DNA of 53,920 nt from Myxococcales bacterium. GTDB lineage: Bacteria > Myxococcota_A > Polyangia > Palsa-1104. Within the stretch, counting starts at the first letter, position 1, and every line of letters begins with the position of its first letter. The stretch is from positions 1 through 53,920 of the forward strand of contig JAQBQH010000052.1 in the NCBI GenBank assembly GCA_028287105.1, written 5' to 3'. Below are positions 19,329 through 28,315 of the stretch, one piece after another. The notes beneath the pieces were generated by a model. It searched no databases, was not told the DNA's origin, and was given only the letters and a program-made list of their open reading frames with translations. The position numbers were made by a program, and so were the translations under genes.

Positions 19329-19678
19329 CCGTGATAGACGCGCGAGGCCACGATCCGGCCGTCGCGCACGTCGAACGCCTCGGCCACCGGCATGGGCGGC
19401 TCGCCCGGCGCGTGACGCACGTATTCGATGATGGCGCGGGCGTCATCGGCGACGATGGCGGTCGGCTCGTAACGCAGGCCGGGCAGCCGGCGGTTGGCCT
19501 CACGCCACCAGTCCGCCAGCGCCGCCTTGCCTGCGAGCTTGCCGCCGCCGTCCGGATGGAGCGCCCGAATCTTGGGCGACGTGTGGGTGGCGTCGTCGGC
19601 GTAGAGCGCCACCAGCGCATCGACGTCATGGGCGTTGAACGCTTCCAGCCACGCGCGCGCCAGCTCGAGAGATGTCAT
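19325..19678 (-). CDS. SnoaL-like/NTF2-fold protein
   Basis: 117 residues of the NTF2/SnoaL-like fold: LARAWLEAFNAHDVDALVALYADDATH is the typical opening (residues ~5-32), followed by a beta-rich half with YEPTAIVADDARAIIEYV and FDVRDGRIVASRVYH at the end. Such proteins bind small polyketide-, steroid- or peptide-like ligands, or catalyse cyclisation or isomerisation; many are annotated only by fold. The start is ATG 19678. It is divergent from the large kinase at 19736 across 57 bases and is followed 31 bases later by the histidine kinase start. Cytoplasmic, specific function unknown. Confidence 0.8.
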   Translation of the reverse strand: MTSLELARAWLEAFNAHDVDALVALYADDATHTSPKIRALHPDGGGKLAGKAALADWWREANRRLPGLRYEPTAIVADDARAIIEYVRHAPGEPPMPVAEAFDVRDGRIVASRVYHG

Positions 19679-19735
19679 TCCGCCATCATAGCCAGCGCGA
19701 CGGGGATCGGATAAAATGGATGCGGGAACGCCTGC

Positions 19736-22700
19736 GTGCCGCAATCCAAACGACCTGACACGCTCTTCTCCGGTACCGATCGCTTCGTCATCCAGCGCCG
19801 CATGGGCTCCGGCGGCATGGGCGTCGTCTATCAGGCGCTCGATCGCGAGCGCAACCAGGTGGTCGCGCTCAAGACCCTGCGCGACGTCGACGCCGCGGCG
19901 CTGGTGCGCTTCAAGCGCGAGTTCCGCTCGCTCGCCGACATCTCGCATCCCAACCTGGTCTCGCTCTTCGAGCTGATCTCCGCCGGCGACCGCCTCTTTT
20001 TCACGATGGAGCTGGTGAGCGGGTACAGCTTTTTGCGCTGGGTGCGGCGCGGCGAGCAGACGCCGGCGCCCGACGAGACAGCCGAGCTGTCCGCCGCGCC
20101 CGAGAGCGCCACCGACGTGACGTCGCTCGGCAAGCGCACGCCGAGCAGCCGCGAGGAGATACGGCCCGAAGCGTTGCGCGGCGGCACGACGCTGGATCTC
20201 GGTCGACTGCGTAGCGCGCTGCCGCAGCTGGCGGCGGGCGTGGCGGCGATTCACGACCGCGGGCTGCTGCATCGCGATCTCAAGCCGTCGAACATCCTCG
20301 TCACCACCGACGGGCGCGTCAAGATCCTCGACTTTGGATTGGTGACCGAGCTCGACCGCGAAAACAACACCGCCACCGTCGAGGGGCTGGCCGGCACCGC
20401 CGCCTACATGTCGCCCGAGCAGGGGGCGCGCCAACCGCTCGGGCCGCCGAGCGACTGGTACGCCGTCGGCGTCGTGCTCTACGAGGCGCTCACCGGGCGG
20501 CTGCCTTTCGTCGGCGGCTCGACGGACGTGCTCATGGACAAGCAGCGCTTCGAGCCGCCGCGCGCGCGCGAGATCGCGCCCGATGCGCCGCCCGATCTCG
20601 ACGAGCTGTGCCAGGAGCTCTTGCGCCGCGACCCCGAGGCGCGCCCGAACGCGCGCGAGGTGCTGCGCCGGCTCGGCGTCGACACCGGCGCCATCGATGT
20701 ATCGAGCGGCCCGTCGACGCGGTCGGGCGCCAACTTCATCGGCCGCGGCCGACAGATGACGGTCCTCGCCGACGCGTTCCTGGCGTCGCGGCGGCGGCTC
20801 AACGTCGTCTTCGTGCATGGCCGCTCGGGCATGGGCAAGAGCGCGCTCATCCGCCGATTCCTCGACGGCATCGAGGAGCGCGACGATGCGCTCGTCGTGA
20901 CCGGGCGCTGCTACGAGCGCGAGAGCGTGCCCTACAAGGCGGTCGATAGCGTCATCGATGCGCTGAGCCAGTATCTGGCGCGGCTGCCGCGGCTCGAGGC
21001 GGAGGGGCTCATGCCGCGCGATGTGCCGGCGCTGGCGCGTCTCTTTCCGGCGCTTCGCCAGGTCGAAGCGGTGACGGCCGCGCCGCGCCGCGCCGAGATC
21101 CCGGATCCGCAGGAGCTGCGGCGACGCGCGTTCGGGGCGCTGCGCGAGCTCCTGGCGCGACTCGCCGATCGCCGGCCGCTGGTGCTCGCCATCGACGATC
21201 TGCAGTGGGGCGATGGCGACTCGGCGGCGCTGCTCGCCGCGCTGGTGCGGCCGCCCGATGCGCCGGCGCTCCTGTTCATCGCGTCGCACCGCAGCGAGGA
21301 CGAAGCCGACAACGCGTTCTTGCGCCATCTGCGCGCGGAGATGGCAAGCCCTGGCGAAGATGTGCGCGACGTCGAGGTGGGGCCGCTCGATCCGCTCGAG
21401 GCCACCAGCCTGGCGCAGGCGTTCCTCGGAGACGACGGCGCCGCGTCCTACGCCAAGGCGGCGCGCATCGCCGAGGAGTCGGCGGGCAATCCGTTCTTCA
21501 TCGACGAGCTGGCGCGGCACGTGCGCGAAGGCGACGGCGACCGGCCGGCGCGCATCTCGCTCGACGAGGTCCTGCGCGCCCGACTGCGCCGCCTGCCGCC
21601 CGACGCGGCGCGACTGCTCGCGGTCATCGCCACCGCCGGTCGGCCGATCGCGCTCACCGTCGCGCAGCGCGCCGCCGAGGTGCACGACCCGGCGCTGCTG
21701 GCGCTCTTGAAGGCGGGCAATCTGGTGCGCACGCGTGGCACCGAGCCCACCGTCGTGGAGTGCTTCCACGATCGCATTCGCGAGGCGCAGCTGGCGCTCC
21801 TCGACAAGGAGCGCGCGCGCAAAGCGCACATGCGTCTGGCGATCGCGCTCGAGTCGTCGCCGCGGCCGGACGCCGAGGCGCTGGCGGTGCACTTCGCGGC
21901 CGCCGGCGAGCCGATTCGCGCCGCCGAGTTCGCCTCCGAGGCGGCGTCGCGCGCCGCCGAAGCGCTGGCGTTCGATCGCGCCGCGCGCCTCTATCGCCTC
22001 GCCATCGAGCTGACCACTGCGCGCGTGCAGGAGACGAGCGACCTCGAGCGGACCGGCGATCGCAGCGTCATGCGCTTTCTGTACGCCAAGCTGGGCGACG
22101 CGCTGGCCAACGCGGGGCGTGGCGCCGAAGCGGCGGCCGCCTATCTGCAGGCGACGGCGCGCGCCCCTGCAGCGGAGGTGCTGGAGCTGCGCCGGCGCGC
22201 CGCCACGCAGCTGCTGCTCTCGGGCCATTTCTCCGACGGCATCGCCGCGATGCGCGACGTGCTGACGTCGGTCGGCATGCGCTTCACCGAGACGCCGTCG
22301 GAGACGCTGGCGGCGCTCTTGTGGCGACGGACGCGGATTCGCCTGCGCGGGCTCGGCTACAAGCGGCGCGACGTCAGCCAGATCCCGCAGGAGCAGCTCA
22401 CGCGCATCGACGTCGCCGACGCCGCGGCGACGGGCCTCGGCATGGTCGACTCGATGCGCGCCGCGTCGTTCCAGGCGCAGCACCTCCTGCTGGCGCTCGA
22501 GGCCGGCGAGCCGCGTCGCGTCGCGCGCGCGCTCAGCGCCGAGGCCTGCTTCTACTCGATGCGCGGCATCAAGGTCGCCAAGCGCACCGACGCGGTCCTG
22601 TCGGAGCTCGGCCGCCTCGCCGATGAGCTCGACACCGCCGAAGCGCGCGCGCAATACGAAGGGTCGCTCGGGATCGTCGCCTTTCAGCATGGCCACTGGG

Positions 22701-23542
22701 CGCGCTGCCTCGAGCATTGCCAGCGCGCCGAGACCATCTTTCGCGATCGGCTCACGGGCTACCGCTGGGAGCTGTCGACGACGCAGATCTTCGCCATCTA
22801 CGCCGAGTCGCTCCTCGGCCGACTGCGCGCGTTCATGCGCCGCCTGCCGGCCATCCTCAAAGAGGCGGACGAGCGCGGCGATCTCTACACGCAGACGGTG
22901 CTGGAGACCGCGGTCGGCCACACCGCCTGGCTCACCGAGGGACAGCCGGCCAAGGCGCGGCAGCAGATCGCCGAGGCGATCGCGCGCTGGAACGTGCCCG
23001 ACTCCCTGCACCTGCAGCACTTCAACGCCATGATGAGCGAGGTCACGATCGACGTGTACAACGGCGACGGCGTCGCCGGCTACGAGCGCATCGCGGGCGC
23101 GTGGAAGCCGTTCGAGCGATCGCTGCTCCTCTATGTCCAGACGCTCAAGGTGAGCGCGCACTTTTCACGCGGCCGCGCGGCGCTCGCCGCGACGCGCGCC
23201 GGACGCAAGGGGCTGCTCCGCGGCGTCGCGCGTGACGCGCGCATGCTTCAGGGCCAGAAGGTCGCGTACGGCGTCGCGCTCGGCACCATCCTCGAAGCTG
23301 GCGCGGCGCTGCTGTCGGGCGACCGCGAGCGCGCCGCGGCAGGTCTGCGCCTGGCCGCCGAGCGCTGCGACAAGGTCGAGATGGCGCTGCACGCCGACGC
23401 CGCGCGTTGGGAGCTCGGCCGGGTCATCGGCGGCGATGAAGGCGCCGACCTGGTGGCCGCCGCCGAAGGTGCGCTGAGGGCGGAGGGTGTGCGCGATCCC
23501 GCGGCAATGGTTGCGACTTTTACCGGCGGTCTGACGCGATGA
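19736..23542 (+). CDS. Ser/Thr kinase-AAA ATPase-TPR regulator (1268 aa)
   Basis: A Hanks-type kinase domain (residues ~17-310) has MGSGGMGVVY, VVALKTL, LLHRDLKPSNIL, ILDFGLV and YMSPEQ, with a charged insertion near 110-155. It is followed by FIGRGRQMT and a STAND/AAA-like ATPase: Walker A GRSGMGKSAL near 362 and Walker B VLAIDDLQWGD near 481. The remaining ~600 residues are TPR-like helices. No transmembrane segment is visible. Such fusions resemble the kinase-ATPase regulators of myxobacteria and the PknB/AcoR-like multidomain signal proteins; the kinase may be gated by ATPase oligomerisation. GTG 19736 is the only start available after the in-frame TAA at 19712. TAAAAT at 19712-19717 is a possible -10 without a clear -35. 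Confidence 0.92.
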   Translation: MPQSKRPDTLFSGTDRFVIQRRMGSGGMGVVYQALDRERNQVVALKTLRDVDAAALVRFKREFRSLADISHPNLVSLFELISAGDRLFFTMELVSGYSFLRWVRRGEQTPAPDETAELSAAPESATDVTSLGKRTPSSREEIRPEALRGGTTLDLGRLRSALPQLAAGVAAIHDRGLLHRDLKPSNILVTTDGRVKILDFGLVTELDRENNTATVEGLAGTAAYMSPEQGARQPLGPPSDWYAVGVVLYEALTGRLPFVGGSTDVLMDKQRFEPPRAREIAPDAPPDLDELCQELLRRDPEARPNAREVLRRLGVDTGAIDVSSGPSTRSGANFIGRGRQMTVLADAFLASRRRLNVVFVHGRSGMGKSALIRRFLDGIEERDDALVVTGRCYERESVPYKAVDSVIDALSQYLARLPRLEAEGLMPRDVPALARLFPALRQVEAVTAAPRRAEIPDPQELRRRAFGALRELLARLADRRPLVLAIDDLQWGDGDSAALLAALVRPPDAPALLFIASHRSEDEADNAFLRHLRAEMASPGEDVRDVEVGPLDPLEATSLAQAFLGDDGAASYAKAARIAEESAGNPFFIDELARHVREGDGDRPARISLDEVLRARLRRLPPDAARLLAVIATAGRPIALTVAQRAAEVHDPALLALLKAGNLVRTRGTEPTVVECFHDRIREAQLALLDKERARKAHMRLAIALESSPRPDAEALAVHFAAAGEPIRAAEFASEAASRAAEALAFDRAARLYRLAIELTTARVQETSDLERTGDRSVMRFLYAKLGDALANAGRGAEAAAAYLQATARAPAAEVLELRRRAATQLLLSGHFSDGIAAMRDVLTSVGMRFTETPSETLAALLWRRTRIRLRGLGYKRRDVSQIPQEQLTRIDVADAAATGLGMVDSMRAASFQAQHLLLALEAGEPRRVARALSAEACFYSMRGIKVAKRTDAVLSELGRLADELDTAEARAQYEGSLGIVAFQHGHWARCLEHCQRAETIFRDRLTGYRWELSTTQIFAIYAESLLGRLRAFMRRLPAILKEADERGDLYTQTVLETAVGHTAWLTEGQPAKARQQIAEAIARWNVPDSLHLQHFNAMMSEVTIDVYNGDGVAGYERIAGAWKPFERSLLLYVQTLKVSAHFSRGRAALAATRAGRKGLLRGVARDARMLQGQKVAYGVALGTILEAGAALLSGDRERAAAGLRLAAERCDKVEMALHADAARWELGRVIGGDEGADLVAAAEGALRAEGVRDPAAMVATFTGGLTR

Positions 23543-23618
23543 ATGCCGTAAGTGGTCGTACACACTAAATTTCGTGACGTTCGCTGAAATCGCCCTAAAG
23601 TCCAGGCGGCACGCGCCG

Positions 23619-24059
23619 ATGGACCAGGTGATGAAAACCCTCGGTGCTCTCGCTGCCCTCTGCTTCCTCGCCACCCCGGCCGCCGCCAAGGTGAAGAAGC
23701 CCATCACGCCGCCGGTCGATGCCCAGCTGCAGGCGCCGTCGATTCCGTTCAACCCCGAGGAGGCGTCGCGCAACATCCGCGCGCGCATGAGCATCGTGCG
23801 CGCCTGCTTCGAGCGCGCCTCGCGCCGCGAGCCTGGCATCGAGGGCAAGCTGCAGCTCGGATTCGAGATCGGCGCCGCCGGCCAGGTGGCGTCGACGCAG
23901 GTCGAGGTCAACGGATTGCGCGCGCCGGTCGACCCGTCGGCGGCGAACGGCCTCGCCAGCTGCATCCGCCAGCAGGCGCTGAGCTGGAAGCTCGCCAGCG
24001 ACGACAGCGCCGTGGGCGGGCACGTCTCCTACGTGTTCGTGTTCGAAGCCGCCAACTGA
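23619..24059 (+). CDS. exported AgmX/PglI-type C-terminal-domain protein
   Basis: 146 residues. A short signal peptide (MKTLGALAALCFLATPAAA) is followed by a spacer and a compact domain: IVRACFERASRREPGIEGKL, FEIGAAGQV and LASCIRQQALSWKL. This cysteine-paired pattern (Cys near the start, Cys near the end) matches the AgmX/PglI C-terminal domain, common in myxobacteria and related to TonB-like periplasmic domains, whose function in gliding or secretion is not settled. Starts at ATG 23619 or 23631 are both possible; only weak ribosome sites are visible. It lies after the kinase-ATPase gene by 76 bases and is probably an independent unit. Periplasmic. Confidence 0.65.
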   Translation: MDQVMKTLGALAALCFLATPAAAKVKKPITPPVDAQLQAPSIPFNPEEASRNIRARMSIVRACFERASRREPGIEGKLQLGFEIGAAGQVASTQVEVNGLRAPVDPSAANGLASCIRQQALSWKLASDDSAVGGHVSYVFVFEAAN

Positions 24060-24081
24060 ACCTCGCGCTCGGGCGTTGCCG

Positions 24082-25962
24082 TCAGCGCGCCACGTGGGTG
24101 CGCAGGTGAACCAGCCAGGCGCCGGTCGCCCACGGCACCGACGGGAGCCGCTCGGCGGGGGCGAGCAGCCGGGCCGCGGCTTCGTAGGCGCCCCTGGCGT
24201 GGAGGACGCGCGCCAGCTCGGTGGCGGCCTCGATGCAATTGGGCTGCGCGGCGAGATGCGCTCGCCAGTAGCCAATGGCGCCGTCGAGGTCGCCGGAGAG
24301 CCGCTTCGCTTCGCCGAGCTGATGCACGGCGCCATGATCCCCGCGCGACGCGGCCTCCGCAAATTGCGCGATGCGCACCGCGTGCGAGCTGGCGTAGCGG
24401 GCGCCGAACAGGCGCGTCGCGGCCGACTCGATCGATTCGCCGTCGCGCGGATGGACGAACGCGCGCACGGCGGCTTCGTCGGGCGCGCCCTCACGCAAAA
24501 AAGTCTCGCTGACGCCGTCGTGCGCGACGCGTGACCATCCCGGCCATTCGTCGAACGGGAAGGCCGCCGCCGGCAGGATGACGAGGTCGCTGCCGAGGCT
24601 GCGGACGGCGCGATCGATGACGGCGCCGTCGCGACCGAGGCTCTGCTCGACGTCGTGCAGCGCCGCGCGCACCGGCGGCGACAGGTTGTAGCGCCCGTCG
24701 GTGGCGACGCCGCGTGGTGGGCGCGCGAACCAGAGGACGTAGCCGCCCCAGTCGGTCATCGCGAAGACACGCCCGTTCAGCCTGGCCTCGGCGATGAGCT
24801 GCGTCGCCGCTTCGGGATACTCGTCGGCCTTGATGTCGGCGCTGCGGTCGACGCCGGGAACCGAGTACTGCCACGACGCCACCAGCGCCGTCGCGACGAC
24901 GGCAGCCGAGAGGGCGAGCGCGGCGCGCCGATGCGTCTGCCAGTCGACCGCGCCGGCGAGCCAGGCCAGCGGCGCGACGGCGAGATAGACGAAGCGCATC
25001 GCCGTCAGCGACACCGCCGCGAACGCGAGCGGCACGGCGGCACGCGCCAGCCACGGGAGATTCGCCGGCGTCACCAGCGTCCGGCGCACGAGGCGCGCCA
25101 GCACCACGGCGAGCGCCAGGAGGAGCGCGGCAAACGGCAAGAGCGCGCAGACGACGTGGTGCAGCGAGTGCGCCCGCTCGAGGTAGGTGAGCACCGGCTG
25201 CCACTCGCCGATGGCGAGATGCACCGGCGAGATGTTCTCCTGCGCCGCCCACACCAGCGACGGCCCGTACGGCGTGGTCACGACGGCGAGCGCGGCCAGC
25301 CCGACCGGCCAGACCAGCTCGCGCACGCGCGCCCGCAGCGGCTGCTTCTGCGCGCGCGTCCACGCCAGCTGCGCGAGCGCGCCGGCAGCGACGGCGGCGG
25401 CGCCGAAGAGCGCACCCGGATCGTGCAGGTTGGCCCAGAGCCAGAAGAGGACGAAATAGAGGGCGCGCCGCCGCCACGTCGCCAGCAAGAGCCCGCGCGC
25501 GCAGAACCAGGCAACGGCGCCTTCGCCGACGAGGTTGAAGAGGTGCGGCCGCGCGCGGATGCGATCGTCGAAGAGGAGGAGGAGGAGCGCGGTCAGCGCC
25601 AGCGTCAGCGGCCACGAGCGGGTCTCGCGCCGGAAGTAGCCGGCCCACACCGCGTAGCCACCGACGGTGATGAGCGCGGTCGCGACGCGCAGCCCGCGCG
25701 CGCCCCACAGCTGGTGCACGCCGTAGCTGAGCGCCTGAAACAGCCACTGGAAGCTCTTCCACGGCTGATCGGGGTCGACGGACGAGAAGAGATCGGAGTG
25801 CGGCAGGCGGCGCTCGGCGGCCATCCACTCACCGACGCGGAGGTGCCACCAGATGTCGGTGTCCCAGATGGGGATGAACGCGATGAAGAACGCGTACGCG
25901 GTCAGCGCCGCAAAGGCAGCGACGATGACGATGGTGCGCGGAGCGACCCGGGACGGCGACAC
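24082..25962 (-). CDS. polytopic membrane protein, GT-C-like, with C-terminal TPR region
   Basis: 626 residues. About ten hydrophobic helices occupy residues ~8-360. The first periplasmic loop carries DTDIWWHLRVGEWMAAERRL, an acidic-aromatic loop like that of GT-C glycosyltransferases and related uncharacterised membrane proteins. A soluble region follows (TDWGGYVLWFA, ATDGRYNLS), and the last ~80 residues show TPR-like repeats (GDLDGAIGYWRAHLAAQPN, then HARGAYEAAARLLAPAE). It could transfer a sugar from a lipid carrier in the periplasm, but the donor is unknown and catalysis is inferred only from the loop. The start is GTG 25962. The gene is followed closely by the AgmX/PglI-type gene in convergent orientation. 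Confidence 0.7.
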   Translation of the reverse strand: MSPSRVAPRTIVIVAAFAALTAYAFFIAFIPIWDTDIWWHLRVGEWMAAERRLPHSDLFSSVDPDQPWKSFQWLFQALSYGVHQLWGARGLRVATALITVGGYAVWAGYFRRETRSWPLTLALTALLLLLFDDRIRARPHLFNLVGEGAVAWFCARGLLLATWRRRALYFVLFWLWANLHDPGALFGAAAVAAGALAQLAWTRAQKQPLRARVRELVWPVGLAALAVVTTPYGPSLVWAAQENISPVHLAIGEWQPVLTYLERAHSLHHVVCALLPFAALLLALAVVLARLVRRTLVTPANLPWLARAAVPLAFAAVSLTAMRFVYLAVAPLAWLAGAVDWQTHRRAALALSAAVVATALVASWQYSVPGVDRSADIKADEYPEAATQLIAEARLNGRVFAMTDWGGYVLWFARPPRGVATDGRYNLSPPVRAALHDVEQSLGRDGAVIDRAVRSLGSDLVILPAAAFPFDEWPGWSRVAHDGVSETFLREGAPDEAAVRAFVHPRDGESIESAATRLFGARYASSHAVRIAQFAEAASRGDHGAVHQLGEAKRLSGDLDGAIGYWRAHLAAQPNCIEAATELARVLHARGAYEAAARLLAPAERLPSVPWATGAWLVHLRTHVAR

Positions 25963-25981
25963 CCGTCGGGCATCATAGCAG

Positions 25982-26320
25982 TCAGCCGCCGGCGAGGCAG
26001 CGTTCGATCGACTCGGGGAGGAGCTCGTCGAACTGCACGCCGACGACGAAGCCAGGGCTCATCGGCTTGACGTGACGCACCACCGCGGGAAACACCGTGT
26101 GATCGATCTCGGGCGCCCAGACGTTGAGCCGCTCGCCGCTGCGCATCTCGTAGTCGCAGTAGAAGCTGAAGCCGCCGGCGCTGACGTCGCGCCCGTGCAC
26201 CGCGAACCAGGTGGTCTCGCCGGCGCACTGCAGCTGTAGGGTGCTGCCGTAGTCGTTGCGTTCGTGGATCCGTCGTTCGGACGGAGCGAGGGCCGCGCGC
26301 TGCATCATTACCGGATCCAT
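25982..26320 (-). CDS. PilZ-domain protein, predicted c-di-GMP receptor
   Basis: 112 residues, one PilZ domain. The c-di-GMP-binding marks are both present: an RxxxR motif in ERRIHERND and the DVSAGG form of D/NxSxxG, followed by FSFYCDYEMRSGERL and GVQFDEL. PilZ proteins bind cyclic di-GMP and pass the signal to partners in motility or exopolysaccharide control. It stands with the HD-GYP protein (6991..8073) as the c-di-GMP machinery in this window; no GGDEF synthase is seen. The start is ATG 26320; ATG 26308 is an alternative. It is 36 bases downstream of the Ig-like lipoprotein gene. Confidence 0.85.
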   Translation of the reverse strand: MDPVMMQRAALAPSERRIHERNDYGSTLQLQCAGETTWFAVHGRDVSAGGFSFYCDYEMRSGERLNVWAPEIDHTVFPAVVRHVKPMSPGFVVGVQFDELLPESIERCLAGG

Positions 26321-26356
26321 CGGACGATGACGCAGCGACTTGAGGGGAGTCGGCGC

Positions 26357-27451
26357 TCAGGGGCAGATGACGTGCTGAGCGCGGCTGTTCGGGTCGCCCG
26401 CCGCCGGCGCGCCGGCCACCTGGAAGGTGCCGGAGAAGCTGAAGGTCGAGGCGCCACCGGCGCTGTCCTTGCCGCTGCAGCTGATGCCGTAGTCGCCGGC
26501 CGGCCAATCGGCGGGGGCGCCGAGCGCATCGGTGGCGACCAGGTTGACGAGGGTGTCGTCGAGCGCGGTCGCGCACTTGGCCGCGTCTGTGCCGGCCTCG
26601 CTGTAGGCCCGCACGCCCACGGCGGTGCCGGCGCTCGTCGCGGTGCAAGCGACCGTCGCCGGATCGACGCCCGAGTTGAACCCGATCTGCAGGATCTGGT
26701 CGGGCGTGAGCTGCACGCCGGGCGCGGTGACGTTCGTCAACGTCGTCGCCGCCAGCATCTGGACGTCCTCGGTGGTGAACGGCTTGGTCAGAAAGCCCGA
26801 GACCACGGCGCCATTCTGATCGGCCAGCGCGCTGCCTGCGCGATCGACGACCTTGGAGCTGTCGATGCGCACGGTGTAGCTCTGGTGCGGCGCCAGCGGC
26901 GCGGCCGGCTTGAAGACCAGCGCGGGGCCGAATGGCGAGCGGATCGGGTCCGACGAATTGATCGGAGATCCCGACGGATCCCACGACGCCATGCCGGCGA
27001 CCTTCGCGCCCGTCGCATCGAGGACCTCGAACGCGCCCGCCGCCTTGGCGTCGGTCATGTCGAGCAGCTTCGAGAAGACCAGGCGGATCTGGATGCCGGC
27101 CTCTTCACCCGGGGCGCCGGTCACGGCGGGGACGAGCGGCGCGACCCCGGCGGCGAGCGGGTCGTTGCACACGCCGGCCGCGGTGCAGCTGAAGTCGGGG
27201 TTCGAACCGGCCAGCACGAACTGCGGCAGACACGGCTGGATGTCGCTGCACGCGACCGCCGTCGACAGCGGCGAGCCAGGCGTGTTGAGAAGGTCCATCG
27301 CCACGGCCCGAATGCCGAACGGCTGCGAGTCCTGCACCATGATTCTGACGAGCCGCACGGGGCCACTGGGATCGCCCTGTTGTCCCGAGTGGACGTCATC
27401 ACAACCGACAGCCGCAATCATGAGGGCGGCGAAAAGGTATGGCGTACGCAT
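26357..27451 (-). CDS. Ig-like (Big_5/SbsA-type) lipoprotein
   Basis: 364 residues. The lipoprotein signal MRTPYLFAALMIAAVGC ends at a clear lipobox Cys17. The mature protein has a Big_5-like Ig fold with GEEAGIQIRLVFSKLLD, then VFKPAAPLAPHQSYTVRI and a second similar strand set around GVQLTPDQILQIGFNS, so about two Ig-like domains, and CSGKDSAGGASTFSFSGTF. Big_5 domains occur in cell-surface and S-layer-type proteins. The start is ATG 27451, with AGGAG 7 bases upstream. Cysteine-rich pairs (ACSDIQPC) suggest disulfides outside the cytoplasm. It lies upstream of the PilZ gene, possibly co-transcribed. Probably an outer-membrane-anchored surface protein. Confidence 0.7.
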   Translation of the reverse strand: MRTPYLFAALMIAAVGCDDVHSGQQGDPSGPVRLVRIMVQDSQPFGIRAVAMDLLNTPGSPLSTAVACSDIQPCLPQFVLAGSNPDFSCTAAGVCNDPLAAGVAPLVPAVTGAPGEEAGIQIRLVFSKLLDMTDAKAAGAFEVLDATGAKVAGMASWDPSGSPINSSDPIRSPFGPALVFKPAAPLAPHQSYTVRIDSSKVVDRAGSALADQNGAVVSGFLTKPFTTEDVQMLAATTLTNVTAPGVQLTPDQILQIGFNSGVDPATVACTATSAGTAVGVRAYSEAGTDAAKCATALDDTLVNLVATDALGAPADWPAGDYGISCSGKDSAGGASTFSFSGTFQVAGAPAAGDPNSRAQHVICP

Positions 27452-27613
27452 GTTGGTGCTCCTTAAGTAATGATGGTTCTCTAACCGAAGTTTACAACGG
27501 CGCAAGCTCCCGACATCATGAATCGTTCCGGCGGACAACACCCACACGTCGGCACGCGCGACGTTGACAGATCTCCTGCCCTCGATGACGATAGGGCGCT
27601 TACAGGAGCATTC

Positions 27614-28315
27614 ATGACGATCCCAGGACGGCTGCAGCTGCTCGCGCTGCTCGCGTGCAGTGTCGCCCTCGCCGGCTGCCCCAACGGCATCGGCATCAGC
27701 TGTCCCGCCGGCCAGACGCTGTGCGGCACCAAGTGTGTCTTCGCCACGTCCGACAACGGCAACTGCGGCGGCTGCGGCGTCGTCTGTGCGGGTGAGCTGG
27801 CGTGCATCAACGGCGCCTGCGGCTGCCCGGGCAACCTCGCCAACTGCAGCAACGTCTGCGTCGACGAGCAGGTCGACGCCAACAACTGCGGCGCCTGCGG
27901 CAACAGCTGCGGCCCCGGCCTGGTCTGCTCCACCGGCAACTGCCAGCCGACCTGCGGCGGCAACCTGCAGCAGTGCGGGCAGAGCTGCTTCGACGTGAAG
28001 ATGGATCGCGGCAACTGCGGCATGTGCGGCAACAGCTGCGCGCCGGACAACTTCTGCGTCGGCGGCAGCTGCACGTTCATCTGCCCTGCGCCCAACAAGA
28101 CCTGCCCGAACGCCGCCGCCAGCGGCGTCATCTGCGCCGACACCTTCAACGATCCGAACAACTGCGGCGGCTGCGGCGTGGTCTGCAACCGCGGCGACAT
28201 CTGCTGCGGCGCCTGCGTGCCGAACAACAACACCCACTGCGGCAGCTGCGCGCCGTGCGCGGCGGGCGAGAGCTGCATCTCCATGAGCTCCGGCTTCATC
28301 TGCATCGCCGGATGA
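27614..28315 (+). CDS. Cys-rich lipoprotein (MXAN_6577-like repeats)
   Basis: 233 residues. The lipoprotein signal ends in ALAGC near residue 22. The mature part is a chain of Cys repeats of the NNCGxCGxxC form: NCGGCGVVC, NNCGACGNSC, GNCGMCGNSC and NNCGGCGVVC. These form disulfide-stabilised rods seen in myxobacterial surface proteins and sometimes mis-annotated as tryptophan synthase. The start is ATG 27614, with AGGAG 6 bases upstream. It is coupled by an ATGA overlap to the OmpA-type gene that follows, so the two probably make a surface complex. The Cys density would need export and oxidative folding. Function unknown; structural or adhesive. Confidence 0.82.
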   Translation: MTIPGRLQLLALLACSVALAGCPNGIGISCPAGQTLCGTKCVFATSDNGNCGGCGVVCAGELACINGACGCPGNLANCSNVCVDEQVDANNCGACGNSCGPGLVCSTGNCQPTCGGNLQQCGQSCFDVKMDRGNCGMCGNSCAPDNFCVGGSCTFICPAPNKTCPNAAASGVICADTFNDPNNCGGCGVVCNRGDICCGACVPNNNTHCGSCAPCAAGESCISMSSGFICIAG